The notes: a model not told the origin generated them from the letters alone. 64,000 bases of DNA from Notamacropus eugenii (GCF_028372415.1 NC_092874.1:58317865-58381864); one strand, 5' to 3'; positions 43,451-55,105 are shown, counted from the first letter of the stretch. Made by a program: numbers and translations.

Positions 43451-44200
43451 TCCTGTGCTCTTTCCATACTGGGACTAGTTACTTTTTCTAGAAAGAATAT
43501 TAAAGACCAACTTAATAACCTTCTAAAAGCATATTAAATGACCCTTACAAGAAAAATGCTGACCAACTGTTTTCCATTTCCCAGAAGGACATAAATAGAG
43601 GAAATGAGCTAAAATTTCATGAGAGGTATTGTGTTTCATGGAAACAACTTCCCAATAAAAGGAGGGGTAAAGAAAAGAGACTATCAATTCAGCATTACAG
43701 TTCAGGAGAGAAGGCAGCCGGTTCATTCTTTTTACTTTCCGGAAGTTGGTTGCATAGAGTTGCTTCTTGGGAAAGGCAGGGAGATCATGACGAAGAGTTC
43801 TGGGGATGGGTTGTCTTGGACCAGTGACTTCCTTGTTTAAAATTTGTGCAGATGTGCCCCCAGAAGCAGCAACTGTTCTTGAGGGAAGAAAGAGGTAGGG
43901 CTGACTTTCTCTTCTGACCAAAACATGGGACTGGTTTTCTCCTTGGTAGCAGCCACACCCCCTCTGGCTTGGTATCTGCAAACTCACTGAGCATATTCTC
44001 AGTTTGATTATCTGAGCTGTCCCAGTATTAAGCACCTAACAAGTTAAATGCATATGGGACTTCATTTGCTTTCATTCCTGGGAGGGATTTTCTAGGAAAG
44101 AGCTTGAGTTCAGCTGGGTGAATGACTAACCACAAGAGGAAATTTAATTCAATATTTATGTCCAAGTATGGTTTGAAGGCAATCCAGTGCAATGTTATCA
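43451..44200. promoter_or_regulatory. Repeat-poor block with ETS/PU.1/RUNX-like motifs
   Basis: About 750 bp of intron 1 with no recognised repeat. It contains a perfect ETS core CCGGAAGT (43739-43746). It also has a RUNX-like AACCACA directly followed by a PU.1-like AGAGGAAA (44128-44142), plus several GAGGAA/GGAAG cores. Such motif pairs mark myeloid enhancers, and MRC1 is a macrophage gene. The regulatory call is inference only. Confidence 0.35.
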
Positions 44201-44204
44201 TTCT

Positions 44205-44600
44205 GTGATTTAGGACTGGCTAGTGCAAAGACTACCTGTTGGATTGGGATTTGGGAGATTCATATCCCACCTTGGCTATTTATAGCACGATACCATTGAA
44301 AAGGGGACTGGACTTGGAAGGAAAGGATCTGCATTCAAATTCTGATTTTGCCACTCAATAACTATGTAGTTTGCAACCTCCCTAGGCTTTAGTTCCTCAT
44401 CTCTAATGGGAAGTGGTTGCCCATAGCCCATAAAGTGCCTTCAAGATCTAAATCTCTGATCTATGATCATACCTTGTGACCTTGGCAAGACATTTTTAAC
44501 CTCTTTGGGCTAAGCTTCCCTGATCTATCAAATGAGATCAGTTTCAACTAGATGTCCTCTGAGCTTAGACCTTCCAGCTCTAAATTCTATAGTCCTAGTT
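44205..44600 (+). repeat. MIR nested in MIR
   Basis: Outer MIR: ttgggatttgggagattcat, interrupted at about 44288 and resumed at about 44470 with ccttgtgaccttggcaagac and aactagatgtcctctgagct. Inner MIR: ggggactggacttggaagga to aaatctctgatctatgatc. Confidence 0.65.
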
Positions 44601-44689
44601 TTCAAGATGACAAATCACTAGGTCTGCATGCTTTTGAAAGATGAACTGCTTCCATGCCACTTAAAAAAACAGTATTAATTTGTGCTAAG

Positions 44690-44903
44690 GAAGGGCACAG
44701 TGAATAGAGTGCTGGATTGGAAGTCAGAAAGACCTGAGATCAAATCCTGCCTAAGACACTTACTAATTATGTGACCATGTCTGCCTCAGTTACCTCATCT
44801 ATAAAATGGGGATAATAATAGCAACTACCTCCCAGGATTGTTGTGAGGATCGAATGAGACATGTAAAAAATGTTTGGTGAATTTTAGTGCTTTTATAAAT
44901 GCT
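44690..44903 (+). repeat. Ther-1/MIR-type CORE-SINE
   Basis: Head aagggcacagtgaatagagt, body cacttactaattatgtgacc, a GATAATAATAG run and a 3' end ttttataaatgc directly followed by the trinucleotide repeat. Confidence 0.8.
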
Positions 44904-44904
44904 T

Positions 44905-45128
44905 TTACCACTCCTATCACCTCCACCACCATCACCATCACTATCACCACTACTTTTACTACTAATACTACCACTACCATCACTACCACTACCACTACCA
45001 GTAGCCCCCCCCACTACTACCACTACCACCTCTACTAATGCTGTAGTCCACCACCACCACCACTACTACCACTACTATTACTATCATTACTACTACTACC
45101 ACTATTACTACCACCACCAACACTTCTT

Positions 45129-45197
<69 letters not shown>

Positions 45198-45259
45198 TTA
45201 CTGCTACTACTACTATTGCTACTACTACTACTACTACCACTACTACTACTATTACTACT
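44905..45259. repeat. (CTA/CCA)n trinucleotide microsatellite
   Basis: About 350 bp. A heterogeneous CCA/CTA half (44905-45128) leads to a nearly pure (CTA)n core (about 45129-45196) and an interrupted right part. Poly-Tyr, poly-Val and poly-Ser frames across it are artefacts. Confidence 0.97.
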
Positions 45260-45261
45260 AT

Positions 45262-45525
45262 AGAAGCATAGTGTGATGTGGTATGGTATGGTATGGAGTG
45301 AAGACATCTGGCCTTTGAGTCAGAAAAGTTGGGTCTGGGTCCTGACACTAACACAAGTTCTATGTGCGCTCATGGTCTAGTCCTTTATCTCTTCTGAGCT
45401 TCAGTTTTCTCACCTGGAAAATAGAGATTACAACCCTTGCACTACCTGCCTTTCATAAGGGAAGTGTTGTGAAAAGAACTGCTTTTTAAACCTTTAAGTG
45501 GTATATAAATATGAGTTGTTATTAG
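45262..45525 (+). repeat. MIR-type CORE-SINE
   Basis: Head aagcatagtgtgatgtggta with a short (TATGG)n slip, body ctgagcttcagttttctcac, 3' end gtggtatataaatatgagtt. Confidence 0.7.
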
Positions 45526-45559
45526 TTACTTTTTAGTAGAAATCTGTATCCTTTTATAC

Positions 45560-45880
45560 TTATATTCCTCTCCTTGTTAATAATCTTCTGGAAGGCAGGG
45601 ACTATTGTGTTTTAATATGCTTCGTACCTTCCTTCCTTTTTTCTAACTACATTTGTGATTTCATTGGTGTCAGGAGCTCCCGGTCAAAAATTTCCTCAAC
45701 CTAAGCAGAAGAGCATCTCCTTTTCAAATTATGGTCTGAGAGACTTGCCTGGGGACCTTGAGAATTTATCTGACTTAGCAAGAGTCACACAGCTAGTGTT
45801 TGTCAGAGGCAGGTCTTAAATTGGAGCCTTTCTGATTCTGAGGGCAGCTTTTTATCTAGTACTCCATGATGTTCCCTCTT
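45560..45880. repeat. L2 tail scrap, then antisense SINE
   Basis: At 45580-45640 the L2-type tail cttctggaaggcagggacta is seen. At 45745-45880 an antisense tRNA-type SINE reads agcaagagtcacacagctag and tctgattctgagggcagctt. Confidence 0.6.
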
Positions 45881-45949
45881 TCATGCTCTATATACTTATT
45901 AATACCTGCTGGTAAAAATGATGCAAATTTTCATAGTTTAAAAACCAAG

Positions 45950-46125
45950 ACACTAAAAATAGCTGACATTTTTATAACATTTTCATGATCTCATTTGAGC
46001 ATAATAAACCTTGGTGGTTGGTACTATTTATTCCCATTTTGTACAGGAGGAAACTGACCCTCAGAGAAGGTAATTCACATGAATGTATAGATAGAAAGGA
46101 TCCAATCCAGATCCCTTCAGAGGTT
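45950..46125 (-). repeat. CORE-SINE, antisense
   Basis: The + strand reads aatagctgacatttttataa, tcatgatctcatttgagcat and cattttgtacaggaggaaac. Confidence 0.65.
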
Positions 46126-46204
46126 ACTTTTTTTTTCACTGTACAATGTCACTTGTTTCAGTATTTTTTTCCAAAGAATTTTTTTTCAAACAAAGACCAT
46201 CATT

Positions 46205-46345
46205 AACATCTGGAAATAGAAGGGGTGAACATAAAAAAACCAATAGGGCTTCATCAAGAATCGGTCACATCAGATTAAGCTAATATCCTTTGTTGACAAA
46301 GTTATTAGACTAATAGTTTATGTTTTCACTAAGTCCTTTATCTGC
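46205..46345 (+). repeat. L3/CR1 LINE scrap
   Basis: The segment reads caatagggcttcatcaagaa, then tcacatcagattaagctaat, then tttgttgacaaagttattag. It overlaps the consensus region seen at 1250-1300. Confidence 0.55.
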
Positions 46346-46823
46346 TTATCTGTGCAGGACAAAAACTAAAACCAAACAAAAAACCTATGCACATTTCATG
46401 CACGCATAAACAGGACTGACCTTAGTACAACTGAGAAGTTGGCAGTATTTTTCTTGGTATCCTCAGTCTCTTCTTTCCATGTAGTTTTCCCTTCTTCATG
46501 GTGACCCTCTTCACCCACCACACCCCACTTTCATGTACCCCTGTCCTCCTATTCTCATTCCTTCAGCAAAACCAAAAAATCTATCACTTATGCATGTTGC
46601 TTGACTGAAAGATACTTAGTATGAATGACTTCAGACAACGTGTTAATCACTTTATCTAGGTTTCTGCATTTTAAGCCTTTTCTGTCTGATTTGGGTTCTC
46701 CTAAACTTAATCATTTCCTTTGCTCCAAGACTTCCAGATACTAATTTTTTTCTTTATATTTATTTTAGCTAGTAATTAATTGTACTTACATTCTGTAACC
46801 TCCCCCTTTTGGATATCCTAAGA

Positions 46824-47044
46824 CAATGGTTCTCAAGCATTTTTTCTCTGAACCCCCTTTATATACTTAAAATCATTGAGGACCAATCTCCTCCAAAGGA
46901 TTTTTGTTTATGTGGGTTATGTCTATAAACTATATTAATAATTAAAACATCTTAGTATTATGATGAAAATAGTTTTTCCATTATGGACCTCCTAAAAGAA
47001 TCTTGTGAACCATATGTGGCTCTAGACTACATTGACAACCTCTG
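46824..47044. mobile_element. Non-autonomous hAT-Charlie-like MITE
   Basis: The ends caatggttctcaagca and cattgacaacctctg are imperfect inverted repeats of the form CAGNGGTTCTCAA. The interior reads ttgaggaccaatctcctcca and gtttatgtgggttatgtcta. The 8-bp flanks tcctaaga and ttttagaa differ only by transitions, as expected of a decayed duplication. Confidence 0.7.
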
Positions 47045-47219
47045 TTTTAGAATATGTTTCTTGTACCTGCTATGTTATTTCTGTCTCTGATAGATAACTC
47101 AAATTTCAAGCAAAAAAGCATGGTCTTGGAATGGAACTTCTCCACGAATAGAAGTATTGACATAATATATGCAATAGATGATACAAGTCCCCTCCTTATG
47201 AACATTACTTGGCTCATCA

Positions 47220-47380
47220 CTGAGTAAAAAATCAAACTACCTAGCCTAGCAGTCAAAACTCTTTATAATTTGACTCTTATCTAAGTTTCCAAGATAAATC
47301 TCTCACTTTTCCTTTATATGCCAGAGATACTAATCCCTCCCGCACCTTAACTCATAGATTTTATACTTTTGTGTAATTAG
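47220..47380 (+). repeat. L2 scrap
   Basis: The segment reads tcaaaactctttataatttg, then cctttatatgccagagatac. It is a diverged L2 ORF2 3' region. Confidence 0.4.
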
Positions 47381-47384
47381 GGCA

Positions 47385-47875
47385 TTGTATAATTGTGTGG
47401 CTTACTGAAAAGAACATTGGACTTCGAGTTAGTTGGTTTGAATCCCATCTTCAACACACACATTCAGGTGGTGCAGTGGATAGAGCACCAGTGCAGGAGT
47501 CAGGAAGACCTGAGTTCAAATCTCACTTCAGACACTTAACACTCACTAGCTGTGTGACCTTGGGCAAGTCACTTAACCCTAATTGCCTCATCCTGGGTCA
47601 TCTCCAATCATCCTGATGAATATCTGGTCACTGGATTCAGATGGCTCTGGAGGAGAAGTGAGGCTGGTGACCTGCACAGCCCTCCCTCACTCAAAACAAA
47701 GTCAAGTGCAAGTCATGTCATCATTTCTCTGATGGCATGGTCTTCTTCGGCAATGAAGGACGAACACATTCAATTCTATGAATACAGACAAATCATTTAG
47801 CCTCTCTTGGCCTCGGTTTCTTTGTCTGTAAAATGAAATTAGCAATACGTCTAAACTACAGTTTCTCTTCGTTCA
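47385..47875 (+). repeat. MIR split by a tRNA-headed, RTE-tailed SINE
   Basis: MIR left part (aagaacattggacttcgagt) to about 47460; right part from about 47780 (acagacaaatcatttagcct, cggtttctttgtctgtaaaa). Confidence 0.75.
47468..47772 (+). repeat. tRNA-headed SINE with RTE-type tail
   Basis: Starts ggtggtgcagtggatagagc, missing about 10 bp of the usual head. Body tagctgtgtgaccttgggca; tail gaatatctggtcactggatt to ggcaatgaaggacgaaca. The flanks share ACACATTCA (left ending 47467, right about 47766-47774), a probable target duplication. It looks younger than the copies at 5579 and 14545. Confidence 0.85.
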
Positions 47876-48458
47876 TCTTCATACTTCTAAAGCTTTCCCT
47901 GATGCCATTTCACCTTTTCTTCTTTCTTCTTGTCCATAAACTTCTCCCAAAATTCTGTTGCAAAACATTCCTCTCCTTTGTACTCCCTTTCTTGGATAGC
48001 TGACTTTTATGAGGACCTATGGTCCCTATTTAGCCTAAGCCACCCTATTTCAATACTTCTGTGTATTTCTAATTAGGTGCCACAAATGAGTCAGCTTTTT
48101 TCATTTCTTGAAGTGTCCTCTGATTTTTCCTTCTTAAGTGGTGAAGAATCCTTCATATAGTAGATTCCAAGAAAAGCCTCATAATTAAAAAGCAGAGATT
48201 GGCTATCTCATAACATTGCCATGAGCTACAGAGAGTATTGAAAGGTCCCAGCAGGATCTGCACCCTTAGAGGAGTCCCACCAGACCCTGCATATAGATTT
48301 TTTACACCCTAGGCGGGGTTTGACAATTGCCCTTTTTCTTGGGTTACCAGATGTAGGAAGTCTTGAACCCATAATGATACAAATACTTCCATAATGTGGA
48401 GAACAGAATTTCTTGGTATTTGCAGAATCACCATATTTTACAACTGAATCATAAACTT
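47876..48458. other. Unassigned stretch in intron 1
   Basis: I recognise no firm repeat or exon. The first 100 bp are pyrimidine-rich and may be L2. Confidence 0.4.
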
Positions 48459-48459
48459 A

Positions 48460-48640
48460 ATACTAGGCATGTCTTTAGAGGGCATCTTGTCCAACCTGTT
48501 CATTTAACATATAGGAAAACCGAGATCTAGAGAAGGGAAATACCTTATCCAAAGTCAGAGTGAGTAAATGATAGTCAGACTCAGAATCAGGTCTTCTGGG
48601 TATCAAGTCTAGTATTCTTTCTAATGCTCTATGCCTTTAT
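48460..48640 (-). repeat. MIR, antisense
   Basis: The + strand reads gagggcatcttgtccaacct, aggaaaaccgagatctagag and caggtcttctgggtatcaag. Confidence 0.65.
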
Positions 48641-48759
48641 ATTTATAATAGTCATATATTCAGAGATTCCCCCTCTTCATCCACTCTACCTAGACTGTAC
48701 CACATAGACCTAATCTTCCCCCAGCACTAGGTTACACAGTCATTGTATGAATTCTAAAG

Positions 48760-48880
48760 AGACAGTATTAATTAAGCCCCAGGATTTACCGGATACCATG
48801 CTTGAGACTAGGGATATAAACACAAGAGAAAGATGATTCCTGGTTTTAAGGAGCTTATATCAATTATATTTATACCAATG
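48760..48880 (-). repeat. L2/MIR3-type scrap
   Basis: The segment reads tattaattaagccccaggat, agggatataaacacaagaga and ttaaggagcttatatcaatt. Sequence from 48881 to 49130 is unassigned. Confidence 0.55.
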
Positions 48881-49133
48881 TTAAATATTTGCGTCTTGAC
48901 TTCCAAAGAGGACCAAGAGATCCTATGATCCCTTCTTCTATCATCTTGCCAAATATCCTTCAAACACTCCACCGCCAAAATGTATAGGTTCAAACAGGAA
49001 CCAACCTGAAGGAGGTGATCTGGAGAGACCCAATAGAAACTGGTGGACAGGGGAAGTAGTGCCAGGATTACTATGATTATAAAATTCAGGGTTTTATTAT
49101 CTGGTGATAATAGGAAAAATAGGAAATGAGTTG

Positions 49134-49372
49134 GGCAGCTAAGTGGAGCAGTGGATAGAATGTTGAGCCCATAGTCAGGAGACTCATCTTCCTGAGTTCA
49201 AATATGGCCTCAGACTAGCTATGTGACCCTGGACAAGTCATTGAACCTCTATTTGCCTCAGTTTCCTCATCTGTAAAATGAGCTGTAGAAAGAAATGGCA
49301 AGCCACCCCAGTATTTGTGTTAAGAAAATCCCAAATGGGGTCACAAAGAGTCAGACACAACTAAAACGTGTC
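49134..49372 (+). repeat. Mar-1-type tRNA-derived SINE
   Basis: Head gggcagctaagtggagcagt, body tagctatgtgaccctggaca, 3' part gccaccccagtatttgtgtt and gtcacaaagagtcagacaca. Confidence 0.85.
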
Positions 49373-49499
49373 CATTGCAAGAAAGGGAACATGCTAGTTA
49401 GACAACTGAGGGTCATATCCCTTAAGTGTTCTAACTCATGACATTACATTCTCTGCTTCAGCTATTTATGAAAATGTTATCTGCTGAATACTAGAATAG

Positions 49500-49615
49500 T
49501 AAATAAACAGCTGTTCTCAAAGTCTTGATGGCCTGTGTTCTAGTCTTCCCTCTGACACCTACTGGCTATGTGTCCTTGGGCAAGTCACTCACCTTAGACT
49601 ACTCTAAGACTTTAA
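49500..49615 (+). repeat. MIR scrap
   Basis: The segment reads tctgacacctactggctatg, then tccttgggcaagtcactcac. Confidence 0.55.
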
Positions 49616-49869
49616 ATTAAAGGGAATGTGCAGATTTGTACTGATAGAGGAAGTTCTTTACCAGGCTCCTTAGGCTGATTATAGATCTGGGACCAAAAGA
49701 AAAGAGCAAGGGAATATTATTAGGTTCTTAAAATTCTACTTATAAAACTCCTCAATTATATCCCTAACTCACAAATTGAAAAATTAAATGCATCTCTTTG
49801 ATTTTCTTTTTTGTATATAGCAAGGAGTCATTAATGTTGTGGTTACTTTGCAATTAGTACAAGTAGTGT

Positions 49870-50090
49870 GTTAGAAGCAGCTACAGTATCCCAGAAAGAC
49901 TTTGGAGCCAAAGGACCTGAGTTTGAATCTTAGCCCTACCACTTACTGATTCTATGATCCTGACTCTATGACCTTCACTTGTCTTCACTTGGCCTCAGAT
50001 TTCTCCTCGGCAAAATGAAGGCTTGGCTATATGATTTCTAAGGACTCTACATGACCCTCCATCATACCAGCTCTGAATCTCTGATCCAAA
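49870..50090 (+). repeat. MIR-type CORE-SINE
   Basis: Head agcagctacagtatcccaga, body ccttcacttgtcttcacttg, 3' part gaaggcttggctatatgatt. Confidence 0.65.
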
Positions 50091-50660
50091 TACAAATATG
50101 GACTGTTATTTTCCAAGAACAATTAGATTGATCCTTAATATTTGCAATAATAGCAAATATTGTCTTTTTTTAACCCCCAAGAACTTTAAATTCATTTTTC
50201 TGAAAAAAGAGATGTTAAATTTTAAGCATTACTTATTGAAATTTACAGAAATAGATCTGCTTTGACTGATGGTAGTAATACACTGTGTGAATTTCCTACC
50301 ATTTATGGTAACTACACATTTATTATGAATAAGAATTTAATGGGCTGGCAAAGGATTACACATCACGTCTTCCATAAATATGGGATTTGCCTTGTTAGAA
50401 GTCCAAAAGTGAATGAATGATATAAATATAGATGAGATAAGAGTGGAAACATATTTCCATTCAAGGTAATCATTTCCAGATCATCCTTTTATAGGGATCA
50501 CTGACCCTGTGATTGCCTTGGTATGGGGGACTAACAGGCTAGGAAATCCCCTCAACCAATGTTGGTTATCACCTATAGTTACTTTTAAATGGCTATTCTA
50601 TATGTTTTAAATTAGAAAAATTTTGTTTATAAAGTGTAATGTCTGTAATGACTAAACTGC
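50091..50660. other. Unassigned AT-rich stretch
   Basis: I recognise no repeat family and no exon. Confidence 0.4.
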
Positions 50661-50664
50661 AGTA

Positions 50665-50800
50665 ATAACTGTATGTCCTTAAGTTAGTTCTCTGGATGTC
50701 AGCTTCCTCACGGAGAAGGTAAGGGGGTTGTACCAAATTATATTTAAGGTCTCTCCTGCCTTGCACGTAACAGACACTTAAATATTCATTGAATTGAATT
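50665..50800 (+). repeat. MIR 3' part
   Basis: The segment reads tcagcttcctcacggagaag, ggttgtaccaaattatattt and agacacttaaatattcattg. It ends with a short (TTGAA)n run. Confidence 0.55.
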
Positions 50801-50989
50801 GAATTTGTTATTATGCTTTAGGTCTTACAGATAAGTATACTTACCCATTAAAGGCCATTTACATCTAGTCAAATATTGATGTGGGCAAAAGGAGTATCTA
50901 TGTGGATTAATCCTAGATCTATGATTTCGTCAATATGGGAACTCGGCTAAGGAACCTCCCTCTGCCTATTCTACCTTCTCTGACTAGAT

Positions 50990-51188
50990 AATATTAAGAG
51001 GTTAACTGCCATGAAGTCATACAGTCAGCATGGGTCAGAGATGAAATTTGAACCAAGTTTTTTCTGGTTCTGAGCTCTCTCTCTCTCTCTCTCTCTCTCT
51101 CCCCGTCTCTTTGTCCCTCTGTCTCTGTCTCTGTCTCTCTGTCTCTGTCTCTCTGTCTCTCTGTCTCTGTCTCTGTCTCTCTCTCCAT
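50990..51188. repeat. Antisense SINE scrap with (CT)n/(CTGTCT)n microsatellite
   Basis: A diverged antisense SINE (gccatgaagtcatacagtca, tgaaatttgaaccaagtttt) occupies 50998-51074. It runs into about 110 bp of CT and CTGTCT units at 51076-51186. Confidence 0.75.
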
Positions 51189-51357
51189 TACCATACTTCC
51201 TCTTATACAGGATATCGCCAAGGTTTTCAGTTTTAAGCCTAAAACCACAGAAAAACTTTTTGTTCACTCTGGATTTACAACTGAAGTTAAATAATGACCA
51301 TTTACATTTTTAGTGTGCTAGTATCTGCCTTTCTATATCTTTCCTTTTCCATAATCA

Positions 51358-51588
51358 AGAGACAGCATGGTGCATCGGTGGATAAAGCTCTGGACTTTAA
51401 GTCAGGAAGGCTTGATCCAAACCTGATCTCAGATGACTGATTAATTGGGTAACTCTGGGCAAATCACTTAGTCTCTCTGAGTCTCAGTTTCCCCATATGT
51501 AAAACGGGAATATGAATAGCTCTAATCCTTTCCTGGGTTGTGAGATGCAAATAAAGGAATGTATGTAAAGTGCTTTACAAACCTTCTC
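51358..51588 (+). repeat. Ther-1/MIR-type CORE-SINE
   Basis: Head gagacagcatggtgcatcgg, body aactctgggcaaatcactta, 3' end taaagtgctttacaaacctt. Confidence 0.75.
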
Positions 51589-51589
51589 A

Positions 51590-51860
51590 GCTAGGGGCAC
51601 AATGGTTAAGATGGCAAGATTTGGAATCTGGAAGACCTGGCTTCAAATCCTTCTTCCAGCAATTACTATCTGATCCTAGGCAAGCCACTTAACCTCTGTG
51701 CACCTCAGTTTCCTCAGTTGTAAGTTGGGATTAGTAATAGCATTTACCTTGCAGCATAGTTGTTAGGATGAAAATGAGATTTCTGAAAAGCACTTTGTGA
51801 ACCTTCAAGTGCTATAGAAATGCTAGTTATTTTATTATTATTATAGTGCTTCAAAATGTC
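51590..51860 (+). repeat. Ther-1-type CORE-SINE with ATT tail
   Basis: Head taggggcacaatggttaaga, body ggcaagccacttaacctctg, 3' end aatgctagttattttattat. It is directly head-to-tail with the previous copy. Confidence 0.75.
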
Positions 51861-52685
51861 AGTTCCGATTATTAGTTGTACAATTTTTTTTAGACTCAAG
51901 GCCCAAAGTTTACATTAATTCCTTGTGAATTTCTTTTTGTCTATAAAGCTTACCAATATAGTTTGGGATCTTCTTGATTATATATTTGCAAAGTAGTTAT
52001 CCTTCCAGCTTGGCGTTATATACAAAAACAACAAGGATGCTCTCTGATGTGACTGGCACTTGGAAACATTCCCATCTATGCTACATTGGAAGTCTTATAG
52101 AATAAATTCTTGTCTTGAATTCAGCTAAAAAAAAATTGCCTTTGGCTCTTCACACAGGGATCCATTTGATCTTCACTTTAGCCTACCTGATAAGGTTCAT
52201 CTAGGTCCACATCACTGTTTGGCTTTCTAGTTCAGCTTTATGACTGTCCCCATCACTCAGACTTGACCTTTTTTGAATCTAAGGCACCTGAGAACAGCTT
52301 TTTTATTCCATTGATCTTTTAAGACACTTCCCCCTTTGCTTCCTTATTGAGACCATTCACAATTATGCCTATCATCTTTTCTGAGTTATCTTTATTTTAG
52401 AGTTTTTAATCTTTATTTTGAATAAGTAAAATTTTGTTTTTCTAAATTTTGGGGGACTTGTCTGATCATCTCCATTTTGTTTTTGTATTTTTTTGTCTGG
52501 CCCAGGGTAACTTGTCTTACTTTTTTGTGCCCTAAGATTCCCTTGGAGTGCCACTTTAGGGCACCTGCTCATCTGTGAGCATCCATATGAAGCTGAAGAG
52601 ATATAGAGGCAAGTCCGGAGATGGTCAGATTACTGGAGGAGTTGGTGGCCACTAATGAGAGTTGACTTTGGGTTTGCATGCCATG
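51861..52685. other. Unassigned stretch in intron 1
   Basis: I recognise no repeat and no exon. The minus frame at 52372-52572 (Lys-rich) shows no family resemblance. Confidence 0.4.
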
Positions 52686-52687
52686 AG

Positions 52688-52910
52688 GTAGATAAAGTGA
52701 CGTGGTGACTAGAGCCCTGCACTTGGAGTTGGGGCCAAATCTGGCCTCAGATACTTACTAGGTGTGTGACTCTGTCTGCCTCAGTTTCCACACCTGTAAA
52801 ATGAGGATGCTAATAACATCTACCTCCCAAGGTTGTTGTGAGGATAAAATGAAATAATATTTGTGAGGTTCTTTGCAAACCTTAAACTACGTGAATAATA
52901 ACTCTGACTG
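52688..52910 (+). repeat. Ther-1-type CORE-SINE
   Basis: Body cttactaggtgtgtgactctg, middle gttgttgtgaggataaaatg, 3' end tctttgcaaaccttaaacta. Confidence 0.75.
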
Positions 52911-53222
52911 ATTTGCTTTGGAGTGTGATTTTGAAGACCTACATTTGTCTGGCAATACAATTCAAATCTGGATAACTGACAGAAAATTTACACACATCTC
53001 CAACCTAGCTATGTCTGGCCTGCTCTTTCCCTCAGCAGCAAGTCACTTATCACCACAATGATTATTTCATTAAAGGGCCAACAACATCTTCCCTCTCCCA
53101 TGCCGGTGCTTGTAGACCTTCTTCCTCCTCTTCCTTCCTTGGTAAGTCAAGGAATGACCCAAGCTGTCTTTTATTTGCTTCACTCTTTTTATTTTTATCT
53201 TTACCAACTTGCAATGCAATTG

Positions 53223-53905
53223 CTGCAGGTCACTGGGGAGAATTTCTTCTGTTGCTTTAATAATAGTATTAGCACTTTATGAAAGTTTGCTGAAAGATTT
53301 CTATAAATTATCTCATTTGGGCTTCACAACACTGGGTCATAGGCTCTAGAGAAATGCTTGTTGATTATGATGGAAAGAATCTCACACCTGCTCAGTAACA
53401 CAAATGGTTCCGAGTTCCTTCTTGTCCCTTCTTTTCTAAATTTTTAAATTCATCTGCTTGCCACCCTCTTAAACCAGATTTCAATTTCCTTCTCTAAGAA
53501 ACTTTTATTTCCTTTTCTCCCCTGAAATCATTTCTTCCATCCTATATAAGAGCTTTGGATTTCCCCTCATGAACAGGAACACAGAAAGACATTCCTCAAA
53601 ACCTCCTCATCCAATGAGGCCAGCTTGCATTCAACCCAAACATTGTGACTGATTTCTTGTAGTAAGAGTGCAAGTGGCACACTTCCTTCTGGTCACTGGA
53701 GAGAATTCCTTCTACTTACTTAATAACAATAACACTTTAAGATTTGCAAAGGTCTTTATGTATATTATCCTATTTGAGCCTTTCAACTACTGTGAGAAGT
53801 TGATACAACTGGCATCCATGTTTGTACAGTTAACAAGTGTTAGATTTGAATCCATGTCTTCCCAACTTGGGTCCAACTGTATCCATGCTGCCTTTGCTTG
53901 GACCT
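53223..53905. repeat. Local duplication carrying antisense CORE-SINE ends
   Basis: 53226-53340 and 53690-53810 share ggtcactgg.gagaatt followed by cttctnnntnctttaata and then the same antisense CORE-SINE end (acactttaagatttgcaaag in the second). The shared part extends upstream of the SINE, so this may be a duplication rather than two insertions. The second SINE continues to about 53905 (tcctatttgagcctttcaac, gaatccatgtcttcccaact). Confidence 0.6.
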
Positions 53906-54929
53906 GATAGCATTCTTGTAGTGGTATCACCTGGTAACTTTTGCTGCTAATTCCCTTGCTAAACTACCTGGTCACCATGCGTCTTCACTGCTCTTATAAA
54001 GGCCCCCTGTCCCCTCCTTTTACACATGGTCTGATTTTACTCACAGCTACCCCAAACCTCTGTCTCTTAAGTAAACAGCAGGCAGGTGCAAGCATGCATT
54101 GAGCAATCATGTCCTGTTTTCTGGGCCAGCTCTAATCAAAATTGTGAAGTAGACAAAGTGTCCACACCTTCCTCTTTTTTCTCTCTGTCTTTCCTGAGGA
54201 GCTCCCTCCTCCCATTTTAGCCACTAGATAATCCTTCCTGTCTCTTTCCACCCCTTTGCCTATTGGGTTGGTCTTGGGGGCTGAGCCAGGTAAGGTGCAA
54301 GCCAGGGAGAGGGCACTTAAGTGAGGAAGTCCAGAAATCAACTTGGAAAAGCCGGGGAGGAGCAGGAAATTACTGTGAGGTTAAGCTGGCAAGAGGTCCA
54401 GAGTCCAGGGAGGACCGAAAATAGGAATCTATTAAGTAAGTAAGAATCTGACTGAGGGTCAGACATCCACGCTAACAAGTTGGGCAAGAAGTCAGGGTCT
54501 ATGAAAGAGCACAGGGCACTAGCAGCAAGGATGGAATTTGACATAGAAAAAAATTTCCTTTTGAGACCAAAGCTCTTTATGTATTTTCTGTCTAAGGCCA
54601 GAGTTAGTTTCGGAATGTGTAAAGCAGATGTGTCTAGTTGGATTGAGGGAGTAAAGGGCAAACAGCCGAGTTTCTCATCATTTTTCCTTTAAAACATGCT
54701 TTGGAAAGAGCTGCTGCCCTTTCTAGTGTGATTTTAATATATCAATGGATAAAACCATTTTTTCCCTGGTAGATGGAATTTCCAGTTTTGGAAGAGAAAA
54801 AAATCAGGGAAAGTAGAATTTCACAGCAGAGATTTATTATATGGTTAGCTTAACTCTGCTAAACAAGGGACACCTACTTCTGTGTGATCATTTATCCTGC
54901 AAGTATTCACTTTTATCTTCTTTTATTTA
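53906..54929. other. Unassigned stretch in intron 1
   Basis: About 1 kb without a recognised repeat. Short frames on both strands at 54132-54692 look like chance. Confidence 0.4.
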
Positions 54930-55105
54930 TTCAGTTGTCCAAGGTCATTTGGAGTCACTTAAACTCTGCCTCAATTTCCTTATTTGTTAAATGAGAATAA
55001 TACTATCACTCACCTTTCAGGGTAGTTGTAAGGATAAAATGAGATAATTTTTATAAAGCACTTTGTAAGCCTCAATGTGCTGTATAAAATGCTCTCTATT
55101 ATTAT
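54930..55105 (+). repeat. Ther-1-type CORE-SINE 3' part
   Basis: The segment reads ttcagttgtccaaggtcatt, ctgcctcaatttccttattt and ataaagcactttgtaagcct. It ends in ATT units. Confidence 0.7.

Noticed and set aside
44899-45354. Poly-Tyr, poly-Val and poly-Ser frames
   Set aside because: Translation of the CTA/CCA trinucleotide microsatellite, not a gene.
5579-47772. Spaced similar units as a possible CRISPR array or regulated repeat array
   Set aside because: They are dispersed SINE copies with varied spacing in a vertebrate genome.
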